Positions 38,249-47,268 of a stretch of DNA of 64,000 nucleotides are shown piece by piece; position 1 is the stretch's first letter, and each line of letters begins with the position of its first letter. The translations under genes and the position numbers were made by a program. The notes beneath the pieces are model-generated. The model was given only the letters and a program-made list of their open reading frames with translations. It searched no databases and had not been told where the DNA came from. Source of the stretch: Shinella lacus (lineage in GTDB: Bacteria; Pseudomonadota; Alphaproteobacteria; Rhizobiales; Rhizobiaceae); NCBI RefSeq assembly GCF_010994755.1, contig NZ_WHSB02000004.1, positions 124,001 to 188,000 on the forward strand, read 5' to 3'.

Positions 38249-38277
38249 ATTCAGATTTTCCATATTAAGGTCTGAAT
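38249..38277. repeat. Inverted repeat upstream of the L,D-transpeptidase gene
   Basis: ATTCAGA (38249-38255) and TCTGAAT (38271-38277) are perfect 7 bp arms separated by 15 bp, in an AT-rich stretch 49 bp before the transpeptidase start and between two divergent genes. It is a candidate regulator site. Confidence 0.5.
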
Positions 38278-38325
38278 TGAAGTGTTCCGTCCGCGCGTTA
38301 TGTGCAAGCTGGCAGGTCTAGAGTC

Positions 38326-39738
38326 GTGAATTCTATTTTTAAAACAAGCGTTTCGCTTCTTACTGCGGCATCCGTGCTCGGATTCGCGCTGGCCCCTGCC
38401 CATGCGCAGACCTATCTCTCGAACGATACGGTGCTGGTTTCGCCCGAAGGCGACCTGCTCGACTACATTCCCGACGATGCCCGCGTGATGCGCGACAATC
38501 GCGGACGCACGGTCTATGTCGATGGCTGGGGCAATATCATCGCCACGGCCCAGTCCGCCGACCGCTATTTCGCCCGCGGCGATTCCCGCCCGCGGCGCGA
38601 TCGCTACCGCGCGGTGCAGGGCTACCCGGAAACCAACCCCGACTATTTTCCGCCGGCACCCGAATCCGAGTTCGGCGACGAGCTGACGACCAGTTCCGTG
38701 CCGGAGATGCGCGAAGCGCTGCCGGGCGATATCGAGCGCCAGGAACTGCCGGATGCCGATTTCGGCGGCTCGCAGCCCCTGCCCGATTTCGACGGCAACG
38801 GCGACAATGCGGCCCTGCCGGAAAACGGCGTCGACCCCAATGCGGAATTCGTGCCCGGCCCGAAATTCGAGCCGGCCATCGCCATCGGCAAGATGTCCTC
38901 GGCCGAGATCACAGCGCTCCAGGTCTTTCTCGACCGCGAGGGTTTCTCGCCGGGCGTGATCGACGGCAAGAAGGGCTCCAACGTCACCAAGGCGATCGAG
39001 GCCTGGCAGAGCGTGTCGGGCGAGACGCTCGACCCGAACAATGCCGACGACATCCTGGAGCGCCTGCGCCTGTCGGGCGGCATGGCGTTCACCACCTACG
39101 AAATAACCGCCGCCGATGCCGCCGGCCCCTATGTCGCCGCCATCCCGGAAGACTACGCCCAGAAGGCGGCGCTGCCGCATCTCTCCTTCACGTCCACGAC
39201 GGAGATGCTGGCCGAAAAGTTCCACATGGACGAGGCCTATCTCAAGGAGATCAATCCGGGCGTCGACTTCACCATCCCCGGCACGATCGTCAAGGTCATC
39301 GACACCGGCGTGGCGAAGACCGGCAAGGTGGCAAAAATCCTCGCCGACAAGGGCCGCAAGCAGATTCTCGCCTATGCCGCGGACGGCACGCTGATCGCCG
39401 CCTATCCGGCCAGCATCGGTTCCGCCGACACGCCCTCGCCCTCCGGCCTGGTCACCGTCGAGCGCATCGCGCTCAATCCGGGTTACACCTACAATCCGAA
39501 GATCAACTTCCAGCAGGGCGAAAACAACAAGGTGCTGACGCTGCAGCCCGGCCCGAACGGCCCGGTCGGCACCGTGTGGATCGCGCTGTCGAAGCCGACC
39601 TACGGCATCCACGGCACGCCGGAACCCTCGAAGATCGGCAAGACGCAGAGCCACGGCTGCATCCGCATGACCAACTGGGATGCGACCGAGCTCGCCAAGA
39701 TGACGAGCGCCGGCGTCACGGTCGAATTCGTCGACTGA
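38326..39738 (+). CDS. L,D-transpeptidase (YkuD) with peptidoglycan-binding domain
   Basis: A 470-residue secreted enzyme that makes 3-3 peptidoglycan cross-links or anchors proteins. It has a signal peptide (SLLTAASVLGFALAPAHAQ), an acidic Pro-rich region (residues about 100-180), a PG_binding_1-like domain (ITALQVFLDREGFSPGVIDG) and a C-terminal YkuD domain. The catalytic motif is HGTPEPSKIGKTQSHGCIRM (near residue 437). Rhizobiales use such enzymes in polar growth. GTG 38326 starts the signal peptide and is preferred; GTG 38302 is in frame upstream. No ATG fits. Confidence 0.92.
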   Translation: MNSIFKTSVSLLTAASVLGFALAPAHAQTYLSNDTVLVSPEGDLLDYIPDDARVMRDNRGRTVYVDGWGNIIATAQSADRYFARGDSRPRRDRYRAVQGYPETNPDYFPPAPESEFGDELTTSSVPEMREALPGDIERQELPDADFGGSQPLPDFDGNGDNAALPENGVDPNAEFVPGPKFEPAIAIGKMSSAEITALQVFLDREGFSPGVIDGKKGSNVTKAIEAWQSVSGETLDPNNADDILERLRLSGGMAFTTYEITAADAAGPYVAAIPEDYAQKAALPHLSFTSTTEMLAEKFHMDEAYLKEINPGVDFTIPGTIVKVIDTGVAKTGKVAKILADKGRKQILAYAADGTLIAAYPASIGSADTPSPSGLVTVERIALNPGYTYNPKINFQQGENNKVLTLQPGPNGPVGTVWIALSKPTYGIHGTPEPSKIGKTQSHGCIRMTNWDATELAKMTSAGVTVEFVD

Positions 39739-39760
39739 CACGCTCCATGGCATGATCCGA

Positions 39761-39788
39761 AGCCGGCCTTATGGGCCGGCTTTTGTTT
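39761..39788 (+). terminator. Rho-independent terminator after the L,D-transpeptidase gene
   Basis: A perfect 8 bp stem, AGCCGGCC (39761-39768) with GGCCGGCT (39774-39781) and a 5-base loop, is followed by TTTGTTT. Confidence 0.9.
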
Positions 39789-39906
39789 GCGCGATGGAAA
39801 GGCGCGCTTCCGCCACGAAGCGAACCGGAAAATGCCCATTTTTGCGGCGAAGCATCCGGCCGTCCTCCGGCTCCCTGACGGGCCGCATTCACGCATTCGG
39901 TGTCCC

Positions 39907-41091
39907 ATGCTCGCAAAATTCCGCCCCGCCCTCCTCTGTCTCGCGCTGGCCTGCACCCCAGCCTCCGCCGCCGATCTCATGACCTTTTGGGACAGCCCGC
40001 AAAAGGGCGGCAACAGTTTTAATGCCGGCGAGCCGGATGCCGCCTATTTCGAGGCACTGGCGGCAACGGGCGCCTCCTGGGTGCGCCTCACCTTCAGCAA
40101 ATGGAAGGGTGAAGGTCGCGATTTTCTCATCGGCAACGCCGATCACTATGAGGGTCTTCCGGCGAAGGATCTGGAGAGGCTGAAGAAAGCACTCGATGCC
40201 GCGCATGCCGCCGGCCTCAAGGTCGTGGTGACGCCGCTCAGCCTGCCCGGCGCCCGTTGGAAGCAGCAGAACGGCGGCAAATTCGACGATCGGCTGTGGT
40301 CCGATCCGGCCTTTGCCGGCCAGGCCGTCAAATTCTGGGGCGATCTCGCCGGCGCGCTGAAAGACCACCCTGCCGTCGCCGCCTATAACCTGCTCAACGA
40401 GCCGGCGCCGGAAAAGACCACCGGGCTTACGGAAAACGCCGCCATGGCGGACATCCAGGCTTGGCAGCAGAAGAATGCCGGTGGCACCCGCGACCTGCCG
40501 CAGCTCTATGCACGCATGATCGAAGCAATCCGCGCCGTCGATCCGGTGACGCCGGTCATGGTGGATGGCGGCTACTATGCCAATCCGCGTGCTCTCGCCG
40601 CCTGGCCGAAGCGGCTTGCCGACGACAAGGTGCTCTACGCCTTCCACATGTACGAACCCTATGACGCGACCAGCGCGCCGAACATGAAGCGCGAAACGCC
40701 GCTCTCCTATCCCGGCATCACGACGGACTATGCCGGCGGCAGGACGACATGGGATCGCAAGGCCGTCGCACAGCATATCGACACGGCCTTCGATTGGGCG
40801 AAGGCGCAGGGCCTGCCGCCGACGCGCGTGGTCGCCGCTGAATTCGGCTGCATGCGGCTCTGGGCCGATTGCGGCACCTATCTCACCGACGTGATGGATG
40901 CGGTGGAGGAAAAAGGCGGCCACTGGGCCTTCTATTCCTTCCGCGAGGATGAGTGGGAAGGCATGGACTACGAGCTGTCGGCAAAGGTGAAGCCCGGCCA
41001 GTTCTACTGGCTGAAAGACCAGGGCAAGGCCGATACGCTACCGAGAAATGGCAAGCTGATGGACCTGCTGAAGGCGCGCATGCAGAAATAG
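39907..41091 (+). CDS. GH5-type glycosidase (cellulase family), secreted
   Basis: A 394-residue protein with a signal peptide (FRPALLCLALACTPASAADL) and a (beta/alpha)8 domain of the GH5 cellulase type. The acid/base Glu is in AYNLLNEPAPE (near residue 170) and the nucleophile Glu in RVVAAEFGCMR (near residue 314), with HMYEPYDATS between. It should hydrolyse a beta-glucan-like polysaccharide; it may process the cell's own cellulose or exopolysaccharide. The frame is open 40 codons upstream; ATG 39907 starts the signal peptide. Confidence 0.87.
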   Translation: MLAKFRPALLCLALACTPASAADLMTFWDSPQKGGNSFNAGEPDAAYFEALAATGASWVRLTFSKWKGEGRDFLIGNADHYEGLPAKDLERLKKALDAAHAAGLKVVVTPLSLPGARWKQQNGGKFDDRLWSDPAFAGQAVKFWGDLAGALKDHPAVAAYNLLNEPAPEKTTGLTENAAMADIQAWQQKNAGGTRDLPQLYARMIEAIRAVDPVTPVMVDGGYYANPRALAAWPKRLADDKVLYAFHMYEPYDATSAPNMKRETPLSYPGITTDYAGGRTTWDRKAVAQHIDTAFDWAKAQGLPPTRVVAAEFGCMRLWADCGTYLTDVMDAVEEKGGHWAFYSFREDEWEGMDYELSAKVKPGQFYWLKDQGKADTLPRNGKLMDLLKARMQK

Positions 41092-41111
41092 AGCGGCGTG
41101 CCACGCCGCTC
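41091..41111 (-). terminator. Hairpin/terminator between GH5 and chemoreceptor genes
   Basis: GAGCGGCG and CGCCGCTC form a tight stem that includes the GH5 stop region. Read on the minus strand it is followed by TATTTCT, so it can end the convergent chemoreceptor transcript; on the plus strand there is no T-tract. Confidence 0.55.
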
Positions 41112-41124
41112 TGATGCCGATGGT

Positions 41125-42648
41125 TCAGGCGGCGCGTGTGTAACCGGAGCCGTGCGCCGGCTGGGCCGTCCCACCGGTGCGGAAGGCGCTGAGCTGGGCG
41201 GCGATGGAAGCGGCTTCCTGCGTCAGCGCCTGGCTGGCGGCATTGGCCTGCTCGACCATGGCGGCATTCTGCTGGGTGATCTGGTCCATGGCGTTGACCG
41301 CCTGGTTCACCGCCTGCAGGCCCGTCGCCTGCTCCGCCGTGCTGGAGCGGATGGTGTTGAAGACCGCGCTGACATCCACCACCTGCGACACGATCTGGCG
41401 CAGCGACTGGGCGACCTCGTTGACCGAGCGCACGCCATCCTCGACCTGGCCATGCGACTTAACGATGAGGTTCTGGATGTCCTTGGCGGCATCCGCACAG
41501 CGCTGGGCAAGGGCGCGCACTTCCGAGGCGACGACCGCGAAGCCGCGCCCCGCCTCGCCCGCCCGCGCGGCCTCGATGCCGGCATTGAGCGCGAGCAGGT
41601 TGGTCTGGAAGGCAATCTCGTCGATCACCTCGACAATGTTGGCAATGGCCGAAGACGAGGCCTGGATCTCGCCCATGGCGACGATCGCATGCTCCACCAC
41701 CTCGCCGCCGCGCTGCGCATTGTCACGCGCCGCCATCACGAGGGCATTCGCCTCGTTGGCGCTCTGCGCGGTTTGGCGCACGGTGGTCGTGACCTGCTCG
41801 ACGGCGGCCGCCGTCTCTTCGAGGTTTGCCGCCTGCCGCTCCGTGCGCTTGGCGAGATCGTCGGACGCGGCCGCGATCTCCTGGGCGCTGAGATGGATCG
41901 AGCCGGCACCGACGCCGATATTGCCGATGGCCTGTGCCAGCGTGGACATGGCATGGTTGAAGTCGTCGCGCAGCGCCTCATAGGCCTGCGGCAGCGGGCC
42001 GGTGATGCGCGCCGTCAGGTCGCCGTCGGAAATGCGCTTCAAAGCCGCGCCAAAACTGTCGCCGACGATCTTACGCTCTTCGGCCACGACTTGCGCCTGC
42101 ACCGCCTGCTGCTTGGTGACGTCGGACGTGTCCATATAGACCGAGATCGAAAGGTCCATGTCGAGGAACATCGCCTTGAGCAAGCTGGAGAACTTTGCGG
42201 CAAATTCGTCCGGCGTGATCTCCTGGCGGCTGAAGAGGCCCGGCTTCGGCCAGAGCGATTTCACGGCCTCGGCGAGCAGATGTTCGACGATCAGCGCATA
42301 ACCGCCGATATACCAGCGCGGCTCCAGCCCGATGCGCGCATGAACATGGCCGATCGTCTGCACCTTGGCGGCATAATCGCCGGTGAAATCGCCGGCGGCG
42401 ATGTTTGCCCAATGGCCGATCTGCGCCTTCTTGGCGCGGTCGATATGGGCGTCGGAGGAAAACAGGTGGTTGACCTCCGGGCTCTTGCGCACGATCGCAT
42501 AGAACTTGTCGAGCGCCGGGCCGAGCTCCTTCTCGATGAAGGGTTTGAGGCTGCGCAGCCGCTTCAGGGCCGGTTCGTCGAGGCCGAGATAATCCAGACG
42601 GCGCGCGATGTCGTGATTCTGGCTGGCGGTCGCAGGGGTCGGCTTCAT
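41125..42648 (-). CDS. Globin-coupled chemoreceptor (soluble MCP)
   Basis: A 507-residue protein without membrane segments. Residues about 15-175 form a sensor-globin domain (LDEPALKRLRSLKPFIEKELGPALDKFYAIV). The likely haem-binding His is in QTIGHVHARIGLEPRWYIGGY (near residue 97). A HAMP-like region (DSFGAALKRISDGDLTARI) and a full MCP signalling domain follow, with hairpin tip EVIDEIAFQTNLLALNAGIEAARAGE. HemAT/IcpA-like proteins sense oxygen and steer aerotaxis. No che genes are nearby, so it must use a distant CheA. Confidence 0.93.
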   Translation of the reverse strand: MKPTPATASQNHDIARRLDYLGLDEPALKRLRSLKPFIEKELGPALDKFYAIVRKSPEVNHLFSSDAHIDRAKKAQIGHWANIAAGDFTGDYAAKVQTIGHVHARIGLEPRWYIGGYALIVEHLLAEAVKSLWPKPGLFSRQEITPDEFAAKFSSLLKAMFLDMDLSISVYMDTSDVTKQQAVQAQVVAEERKIVGDSFGAALKRISDGDLTARITGPLPQAYEALRDDFNHAMSTLAQAIGNIGVGAGSIHLSAQEIAAASDDLAKRTERQAANLEETAAAVEQVTTTVRQTAQSANEANALVMAARDNAQRGGEVVEHAIVAMGEIQASSSAIANIVEVIDEIAFQTNLLALNAGIEAARAGEAGRGFAVVASEVRALAQRCADAAKDIQNLIVKSHGQVEDGVRSVNEVAQSLRQIVSQVVDVSAVFNTIRSSTAEQATGLQAVNQAVNAMDQITQQNAAMVEQANAASQALTQEAASIAAQLSAFRTGGTAQPAHGSGYTRAA

Positions 42649-42836
42649 ACTTGCGGGTATCCTGACGGCTATGGAAATGGAAGAACAATGTCCATCGGGG
42701 CGGCGATGCCGGTCCCGCGACCCGTCATAGGTCCTGCCGGAGGCACCGGGCCTCCGTGGATCAAGCTTTCTGTTGCGATATCACTAGGTTAGCCGTGGTA
42801 AATTGTTCATTACCAGCGGGCGTGCAATCTTGGGAA

Positions 42837-42866
42837 ACGGCTGCGCAATTGGTCGCAGCCGTTTTT
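42837..42866. terminator. Bidirectional terminator downstream of the first ParA-like gene
   Basis: ACGGCTGCG (42837-42845) pairs with CGCAGCCGT (42854-42862) around an 8-base loop. TTTTG follows on the plus strand, and TTTCCC follows on the minus strand, where the ParA-like gene ends at 42888. Confidence 0.85.
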
Positions 42867-42887
42867 GTCTTTCGTCAAGTCCGGGGA

Positions 42888-43604
42888 TCAGGCCGCCCGC
42901 TGGATCGTGCGGAAGAAGCCGCGCTCCGTCGATGTGCGCTTGGGCACCGGCATGAGGCGCAGCACTTCCTCGGCGAAGAGCCGCGCGTTTTCGCGCGCCT
43001 TGTCGAGGTTGCTCACCTTGGCCGGGTCCATCGAATAGAGCGTGCCGCCACAGTCGAAAATGTCGCGGAAGGCGGTGCGCTCGCCGATCGGCGTATCGAG
43101 CACGGTGACACCGCGGGCCGACAGCAGCCCCTTGATGGTGGTCATGGCGCGGGTCGTCACCATGGCGTTCATGCGGGTGAGCACGACCGAATGGTTGATG
43201 CGGATACCCGCCTTCTCGTCGAGCTGCTTCAGCAGTTCAAGGATCTGCGCCGCGCCGCGCGCATCCATCGCACAGCCCTGCACCGGGATCATCACATGGT
43301 CCGACAGGCCGATGGCGGTGGCGACGAGCGCATCGCGCGCACCGGCGAGGTCGATGATGAAATAGTCGGTCGTGTCGCGGTTCTCGCGGATATGGCACTG
43401 GATGGAGGCCATCGAGACTTCCGAGATCACGGCGATATTGCGCTGGCGGCCGGAAATCTCGTGCCAGTGGCTGATCCAGCGCTGCGGGTCGGCGTCGAGA
43501 ATGGTGACGCGATGGCCCTGGCTTGCAAGCTCCGTTGCAAGGATGAGGGCAGCGGTGGTCTTGCCCGCGCCGCCCTTGGCATTGGCAAATGTGATGACTG
43601 GCAT
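42888..43604 (-). CDS. VirC1-like ParA-family ATPase, copy 1
   Basis: A 238-residue P-loop ATPase of the MinD/ParA superfamily, closest in layout to VirC1-type proteins. It has the deviant Walker A FANAKGGAGKTTAAL at the N terminus, switch I DADPQRW, Walker B FIIDLAGARD and the conserved VPVQGCAMDARGAAQILELL. No ParB or centromere-like repeats are seen. ATG 43604 has GAGG before it; the frame opens at TTG four codons earlier. A related gene lies upstream on the same strand, separated by a terminator. Confidence 0.88.
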   Translation of the reverse strand: MPVITFANAKGGAGKTTAALILATELASQGHRVTILDADPQRWISHWHEISGRQRNIAVISEVSMASIQCHIRENRDTTDYFIIDLAGARDALVATAIGLSDHVMIPVQGCAMDARGAAQILELLKQLDEKAGIRINHSVVLTRMNAMVTTRAMTTIKGLLSARGVTVLDTPIGERTAFRDIFDCGGTLYSMDPAKVSNLDKARENARLFAEEVLRLMPVPKRTSTERGFFRTIQRAA

Positions 43605-43770
43605 GTCGTACCTCAAAAAATGCTGCGAGCTTGGTCATCGCTCTCGTCAGGCGACCCCGTGCAAATGGCGCCCGCTTCCTCAAATCTTTCAAAACATGGT
43701 TAACGAAGTGGAAATTTCCGCATCGCGAAGATTAATGAGATGACGGCGCGAATTTGCGCCCGGACAGGAA

Positions 43771-43805
43771 AAAGCCCGGCAAACCTGTGGTTTCCGGGCT
43801 TTTGT
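43771..43805. terminator. Bidirectional terminator between the two ParA-like genes
   Basis: AAAGCCCGG (43771-43779) pairs with CCGGGCTTT (43794-43802), with an inner AAACC/GGTTT stem, and T runs follow on both strands. The second copy, which ends at 43836, therefore terminates before the first copy. Confidence 0.9.
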
Positions 43806-43835
43806 CAATAATTAACGGTAAGAATTGAGGGGTGC

Positions 43836-44573
43836 CTACCACGCCGCCGCCGGCTGTCCATCCGACGCGGCGGTGCGAATCTCCGCCCTCGCCCGCGGCT
43901 TCCAGCTTTCCTCCGCGCCGACGAGCCGAAGCACGTCGCTGGCAAAGGCCTGCATGTTGAGGACCGCCTTGTCGAGATTGCTGATCCGGCCGCCCTGCAT
44001 CGAATGAAGCGTGCCGCCGGTCTCGAACATGTCGCGAAACGCGCTGCGCTCGATGATCGGCGTCGAGACCACCGGAATTTTCGCCGCATCCAGCACCGAC
44101 TTCACATTGCGCAGCGCCCGGGTGGTGACGAGCGGATTGACGCGCGACAGCACGACGGCCCGGTTGATCGGCTTGTGTGCATTGGCGCTGACGAGATCGA
44201 TGAGTTCGAGCACATGGGCGGCCCCGCGGCTATCCATGGCGCAACCCTGCACGGGCACCAGCACCAGATCGGAAAGCCCGACGGCCAGCGCCACCAGCGC
44301 ATCGCGCGCGCCGGAAAGATCGATGATGACGTGATGGTGGCTGCTGCGCATGGCCCTGAGCGGGCTGGCGAGATTGGAGGCGGCGACGTTTTCCACCAGC
44401 GTCAGGCCTTCGCCGAGCCGTGCGGCCCGCGCCCAGGCGGCAGCCAGTTTCAGGTCGTCGCAATCGAGAAGGCAGATGCGTGCGCCACGCTCAACGAGTT
44501 CACTCGCCAGCAGCACCGCCGCTGTAGTCTTGCCCGAACCGCCCTTGGCGTTCGCTATGGATATGACCGCCAT
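43836..44573 (-). CDS. VirC1-like ParA-family ATPase, copy 2
   Basis: A 245-residue P-loop ATPase collinear with the neighbouring copy throughout: ISIANAKGGSGKTTAAVLLASE, LLDCDDLKLA, VIIDLSGARDALVALAVGLSD, VPVQGCAMDSRGAAHVLELI, then RNVKSVLDAAKIPVVSTPIIERSAFRDMFETGGTL. The two differ in switch I (DCDD here, DADP in copy 1), which may alter ATP handling. The frame opens GTG-ATG; the ATG at 44573 is used. The function and partner are unknown. Confidence 0.88.
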   Translation of the reverse strand: MAVISIANAKGGSGKTTAAVLLASELVERGARICLLDCDDLKLAAAWARAARLGEGLTLVENVAASNLASPLRAMRSSHHHVIIDLSGARDALVALAVGLSDLVLVPVQGCAMDSRGAAHVLELIDLVSANAHKPINRAVVLSRVNPLVTTRALRNVKSVLDAAKIPVVSTPIIERSAFRDMFETGGTLHSMQGGRISNLDKAVLNMQAFASDVLRLVGAEESWKPRARAEIRTAASDGQPAAAW

Positions 44574-44701
44574 CACTTTACCGCCGCATCAGACCGTCAC
44601 GCCGCGCCGGAAAAAGCGGCTCGCAAATCATGACAGTAGAATGACATTTTGATGACAACCGGTGCGCGATGCAATCCGTAATATTGAGGGAGTAGAAATC
44701 G

Positions 44702-44727
44702 GGGCGGCGATCCTGCGACCGCCGCCC
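44702..44727 (-). terminator. Probable terminator after the Fe-ADH gene
   Basis: GGGCGGCG (44702-44709) pairs with CGCCGCCC (44720-44727). On the minus strand it is followed by CGATTTCTAC, 11 bp after the stop of the last gene of the catabolic operon. Confidence 0.6.
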
Positions 44728-44737
44728 TTCTTGATTG

Positions 44738-45883
44738 TCAGATGCACTCGACGAAGAGACGCTTTGCGGCGTCCAGCGTCAGTTCCACCGGGTTGCCGCC
44801 GGCCGTCGGGTCGACGATCGCCATGGCCGACATCTCGTCGATCCGGTCCGTACCGACGCCGAGCGCCGACAGCTTGTCCGGCACGCCGAGCTCTTCGCGC
44901 AGGCGCAACACGTAGTCGAAGAAGCCGTCGAAACCGCCGGCAATGCCGAGATAGGCGGCGGCGCTGGCGATCTTCGCTTCGATCGCCGGACGGTTGAAGG
45001 TCAGCACCGGCGGCATCACGACGGCATTGGTCATGCCATGGTGCGTGTTGTAGATCGCGCCGACCGGGTGCGACAGCGAGTGGATCGCGCCGAGACCCTT
45101 CTGGAAGGCGACGGCGCCCATGGCGGCGGCCGACATCATGTTGGCGCGGGCCTCGATATCCGTGCCGTCCTTGTAGGCGCGCGGCAGGTATTCCTTGACG
45201 AGGCGCAGGCCTTCGAGCGCGATGCCCTGGCTCATCGGGTGGTAGAACGGCGAGCAATAGGCTTCCAGGCAATGGGCAAAGGCGTCCATGCCGGTGCCGG
45301 CCGTGATGACCTTTGGCATGCCGACCGTCAGTTCCGGGTCGCAGATCGTCACCGAAGGCAGGAACTTCGGGTGGAAGATCACCTTCTTGGTGTGCGTCTC
45401 GGAATTGGTGACGACCGAGGCGCGGCCGGCTTCCGAGCCGGTGCCGGCCGTCGTCGGCACGGCGACGATCGGCGCGATGCCGTCGGAATTGGCGCGCGTC
45501 CACCAGTCGCCGATATCCTCGAAATCCCAGACCGGGCGCGTCTGGCCCGACATGAAGGCGACCGCCTTGCCGAGGTCGAGGCCCGAGCCGCCGCCGAAGG
45601 CGACGACGCCGTCATGGCCGCCGTCCTTGAAGGCTTTTACGCCGGCATCGAGGTTCTTGTCGTTCGGGTTCGGGTCGACATCGGCGAACATCGCCCGGCC
45701 GAGGCCGGCGGCGTCCAGGATATCGAGTGCGTTCTGCGTGATCGGCATCGTGGACAGGCCGCGATCGGTGACGAGCAGCGGCTTCTTCATGCCGACCGCC
45801 TTGCAATGATCGGCCAGTTCCTTGATGCGCCCTGCCCCGAACTTGATGGCGGTCGGGTAGCTCCAGTTGGCGGTGATGGTCAT
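44738..45883 (-). CDS. Iron-containing alcohol dehydrogenase
   Basis: A 381-residue group III alcohol dehydrogenase. NAD is bound by VAFGGGSGLDLGKAVAF. The metal ligands are expected in GTGMDAFAHCLEAY and in SHPVGAIYNTHHGMTNAVVMP. Such enzymes oxidise primary alcohols to aldehydes with NAD. ATG 45883 lies 5 bp after the aldehyde dehydrogenase stop; TTG 45892 is an unlikely alternative. Downstream of the aldehyde dehydrogenase and GS-like genes, it probably oxidises the alcohol whose aldehyde goes to the dehydrogenase next door. Confidence 0.93.
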   Translation of the reverse strand: MTITANWSYPTAIKFGAGRIKELADHCKAVGMKKPLLVTDRGLSTMPITQNALDILDAAGLGRAMFADVDPNPNDKNLDAGVKAFKDGGHDGVVAFGGGSGLDLGKAVAFMSGQTRPVWDFEDIGDWWTRANSDGIAPIVAVPTTAGTGSEAGRASVVTNSETHTKKVIFHPKFLPSVTICDPELTVGMPKVITAGTGMDAFAHCLEAYCSPFYHPMSQGIALEGLRLVKEYLPRAYKDGTDIEARANMMSAAAMGAVAFQKGLGAIHSLSHPVGAIYNTHHGMTNAVVMPPVLTFNRPAIEAKIASAAAYLGIAGGFDGFFDYVLRLREELGVPDKLSALGVGTDRIDEMSAMAIVDPTAGGNPVELTLDAAKRLFVECI

Positions 45884-45888
45884 GCTCT

Positions 45889-47268
45889 TCAAGCTTTCCT
45901 GAAGTGATAGGATTTCGGTCGGGTGAGGTTGTGGAAACCGATGACGGAGAGCGAGCCGCCACGGCCCGTTTCCTTGACGCCGGTCCAGCAGAGCGCCGGA
46001 TCGAGATAGTCGGCGCGGTTCTGGAACACGGTGCCGGTCTCCAGATCGCGGGCGATGCGGGCGGCGCGGTCAGAGTCTTTCGTCCAGAGCGAAACGGTAA
46101 GGCCGTACTTGCAGTCGTTCATCAGGGCGAGCGCCTCTTCGTCGCTCTTCACCTTCATGATGCCAACGGCGGGGCCGAAGGTTTCTTCCGTCATGAACTC
46201 CATCGAATGATCGACATCGACGAGCACCTGCGGGGCGACATAGGCGCCGCCGTCATCGGCCGGGAACAGCTTGGGATCGACCAGCGCCTTGGCGCCCTTC
46301 GAAACCGCATCGGCGATCTGCGACCGCACGGTCGCGGCAAAGCGCTTGTGCGCCATCGGGCCGAGCGTCGTTTCGGGATCGAGCGGGTTGCCGAGCTTGT
46401 AGTTCGACACCCAGGCGACCGACTTTTCGACGAAGGCGTCGTAGAGCTTCTCGTTGACGTAGACGCGCTCGATGCCGCAGCAGCACTGGCCGGAATTGTA
46501 GGTGGCGCCGTCCATCAGCGTGTCGACGGCGGCGTCCAGGTCCGCGTCTTCCATGACGTAGCCCGGGTCCTTGCCGCCGAGTTCCAGACCGACCGGCGTG
46601 AACGTGCCGGCAGCGGCGCGCTCGATGGAGCGGCCGCCCTCGACGGAGCCGGTGAAGTTGATGAAATCGAACGCATTGCCGGCGATCAACGCCGAGGTCG
46701 TGTCATGGTCGAGGAAGACGTTCTGGAAGACGTCTTCCGGCACGCCGGCCTCGTTGAAGGCGCGCACCAGCCGCTCGCCGACGAGCAGCGTCTGCGCGGC
46801 ATGCTTGATGATGACCGTGTTGCCGGCCATCAGCGCCGGCGCGATCGTGTTGATCGCGGTCATGTAGGGATAGTTCCACGGCGCAATAACAAAGACGACG
46901 CCATGCGGCTCGCGCTCGATGCGGCGCTCGAAGCGCTCGCTGTTCTCGATGACGATCGGCGCCAGCGACGAGCCGGCGATCTCGGCGACGTAGTTGGAAC
47001 GCTCGTTGAAGCCCTTGAACTCGCCACCGTAGCGGACCGGGCGGCCCATCTGCCAGGCGATTTCCGGCACGATCTCGTCGGCCATCTCGTTGACGCGGGC
47101 CACACCCTTCAGCACGAGCTGGATACGGTCTTCCAGCGGGCGCTTCGCCCAGGATTTCTGCGCCTTCTTCGCGCGGGCGACGACGTCCTGCGCCGCTGCC
47201 AGCGGCAGCGACTCACGCTCGGCGTAAACCGAGCCATCCACGGGGGATATGCATTTGATCACAGTCAT
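45889..47268 (-). CDS. NAD(P)-dependent aldehyde dehydrogenase
   Basis: A 459-residue aldehyde dehydrogenase. It has PWNYPYMTAINTIAPALMAGN (cofactor site), NFTGSVEGGRSI, the general-base Glu in GLELGGKDPGYV and the catalytic Cys in YNSGQCCCGIERVYV (near residue 260), with ETFGPAVGI towards the end. The layout is like succinate-semialdehyde or 4-(gamma-glutamylamino)butanal type enzymes. It is sandwiched between the GS-like ligase and the Fe-ADH in one operon, which fits oxidation of a gamma-glutamyl aldehyde; the substrate is inferred. Confidence 0.93.
   Translation of the reverse strand: MTVIKCISPVDGSVYAERESLPLAAAQDVVARAKKAQKSWAKRPLEDRIQLVLKGVARVNEMADEIVPEIAWQMGRPVRYGGEFKGFNERSNYVAEIAGSSLAPIVIENSERFERRIEREPHGVVFVIAPWNYPYMTAINTIAPALMAGNTVIIKHAAQTLLVGERLVRAFNEAGVPEDVFQNVFLDHDTTSALIAGNAFDFINFTGSVEGGRSIERAAAGTFTPVGLELGGKDPGYVMEDADLDAAVDTLMDGATYNSGQCCCGIERVYVNEKLYDAFVEKSVAWVSNYKLGNPLDPETTLGPMAHKRFAATVRSQIADAVSKGAKALVDPKLFPADDGGAYVAPQVLVDVDHSMEFMTEETFGPAVGIMKVKSDEEALALMNDCKYGLTVSLWTKDSDRAARIARDLETGTVFQNRADYLDPALCWTGVKETGRGGSLSVIGFHNLTRPKSYHFRKA

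Noticed and set aside
42688-42792. A 34-codon plus-strand frame (starts MSIGAAMPVPRPVI) with GGAAG before it, divergent from the chemoreceptor
   Set aside because: The composition is Pro/Gly-rich low-information, it contains its own hairpin (GGAGGC..GCCTCC), and nothing suggests conservation. It is more likely leader DNA.
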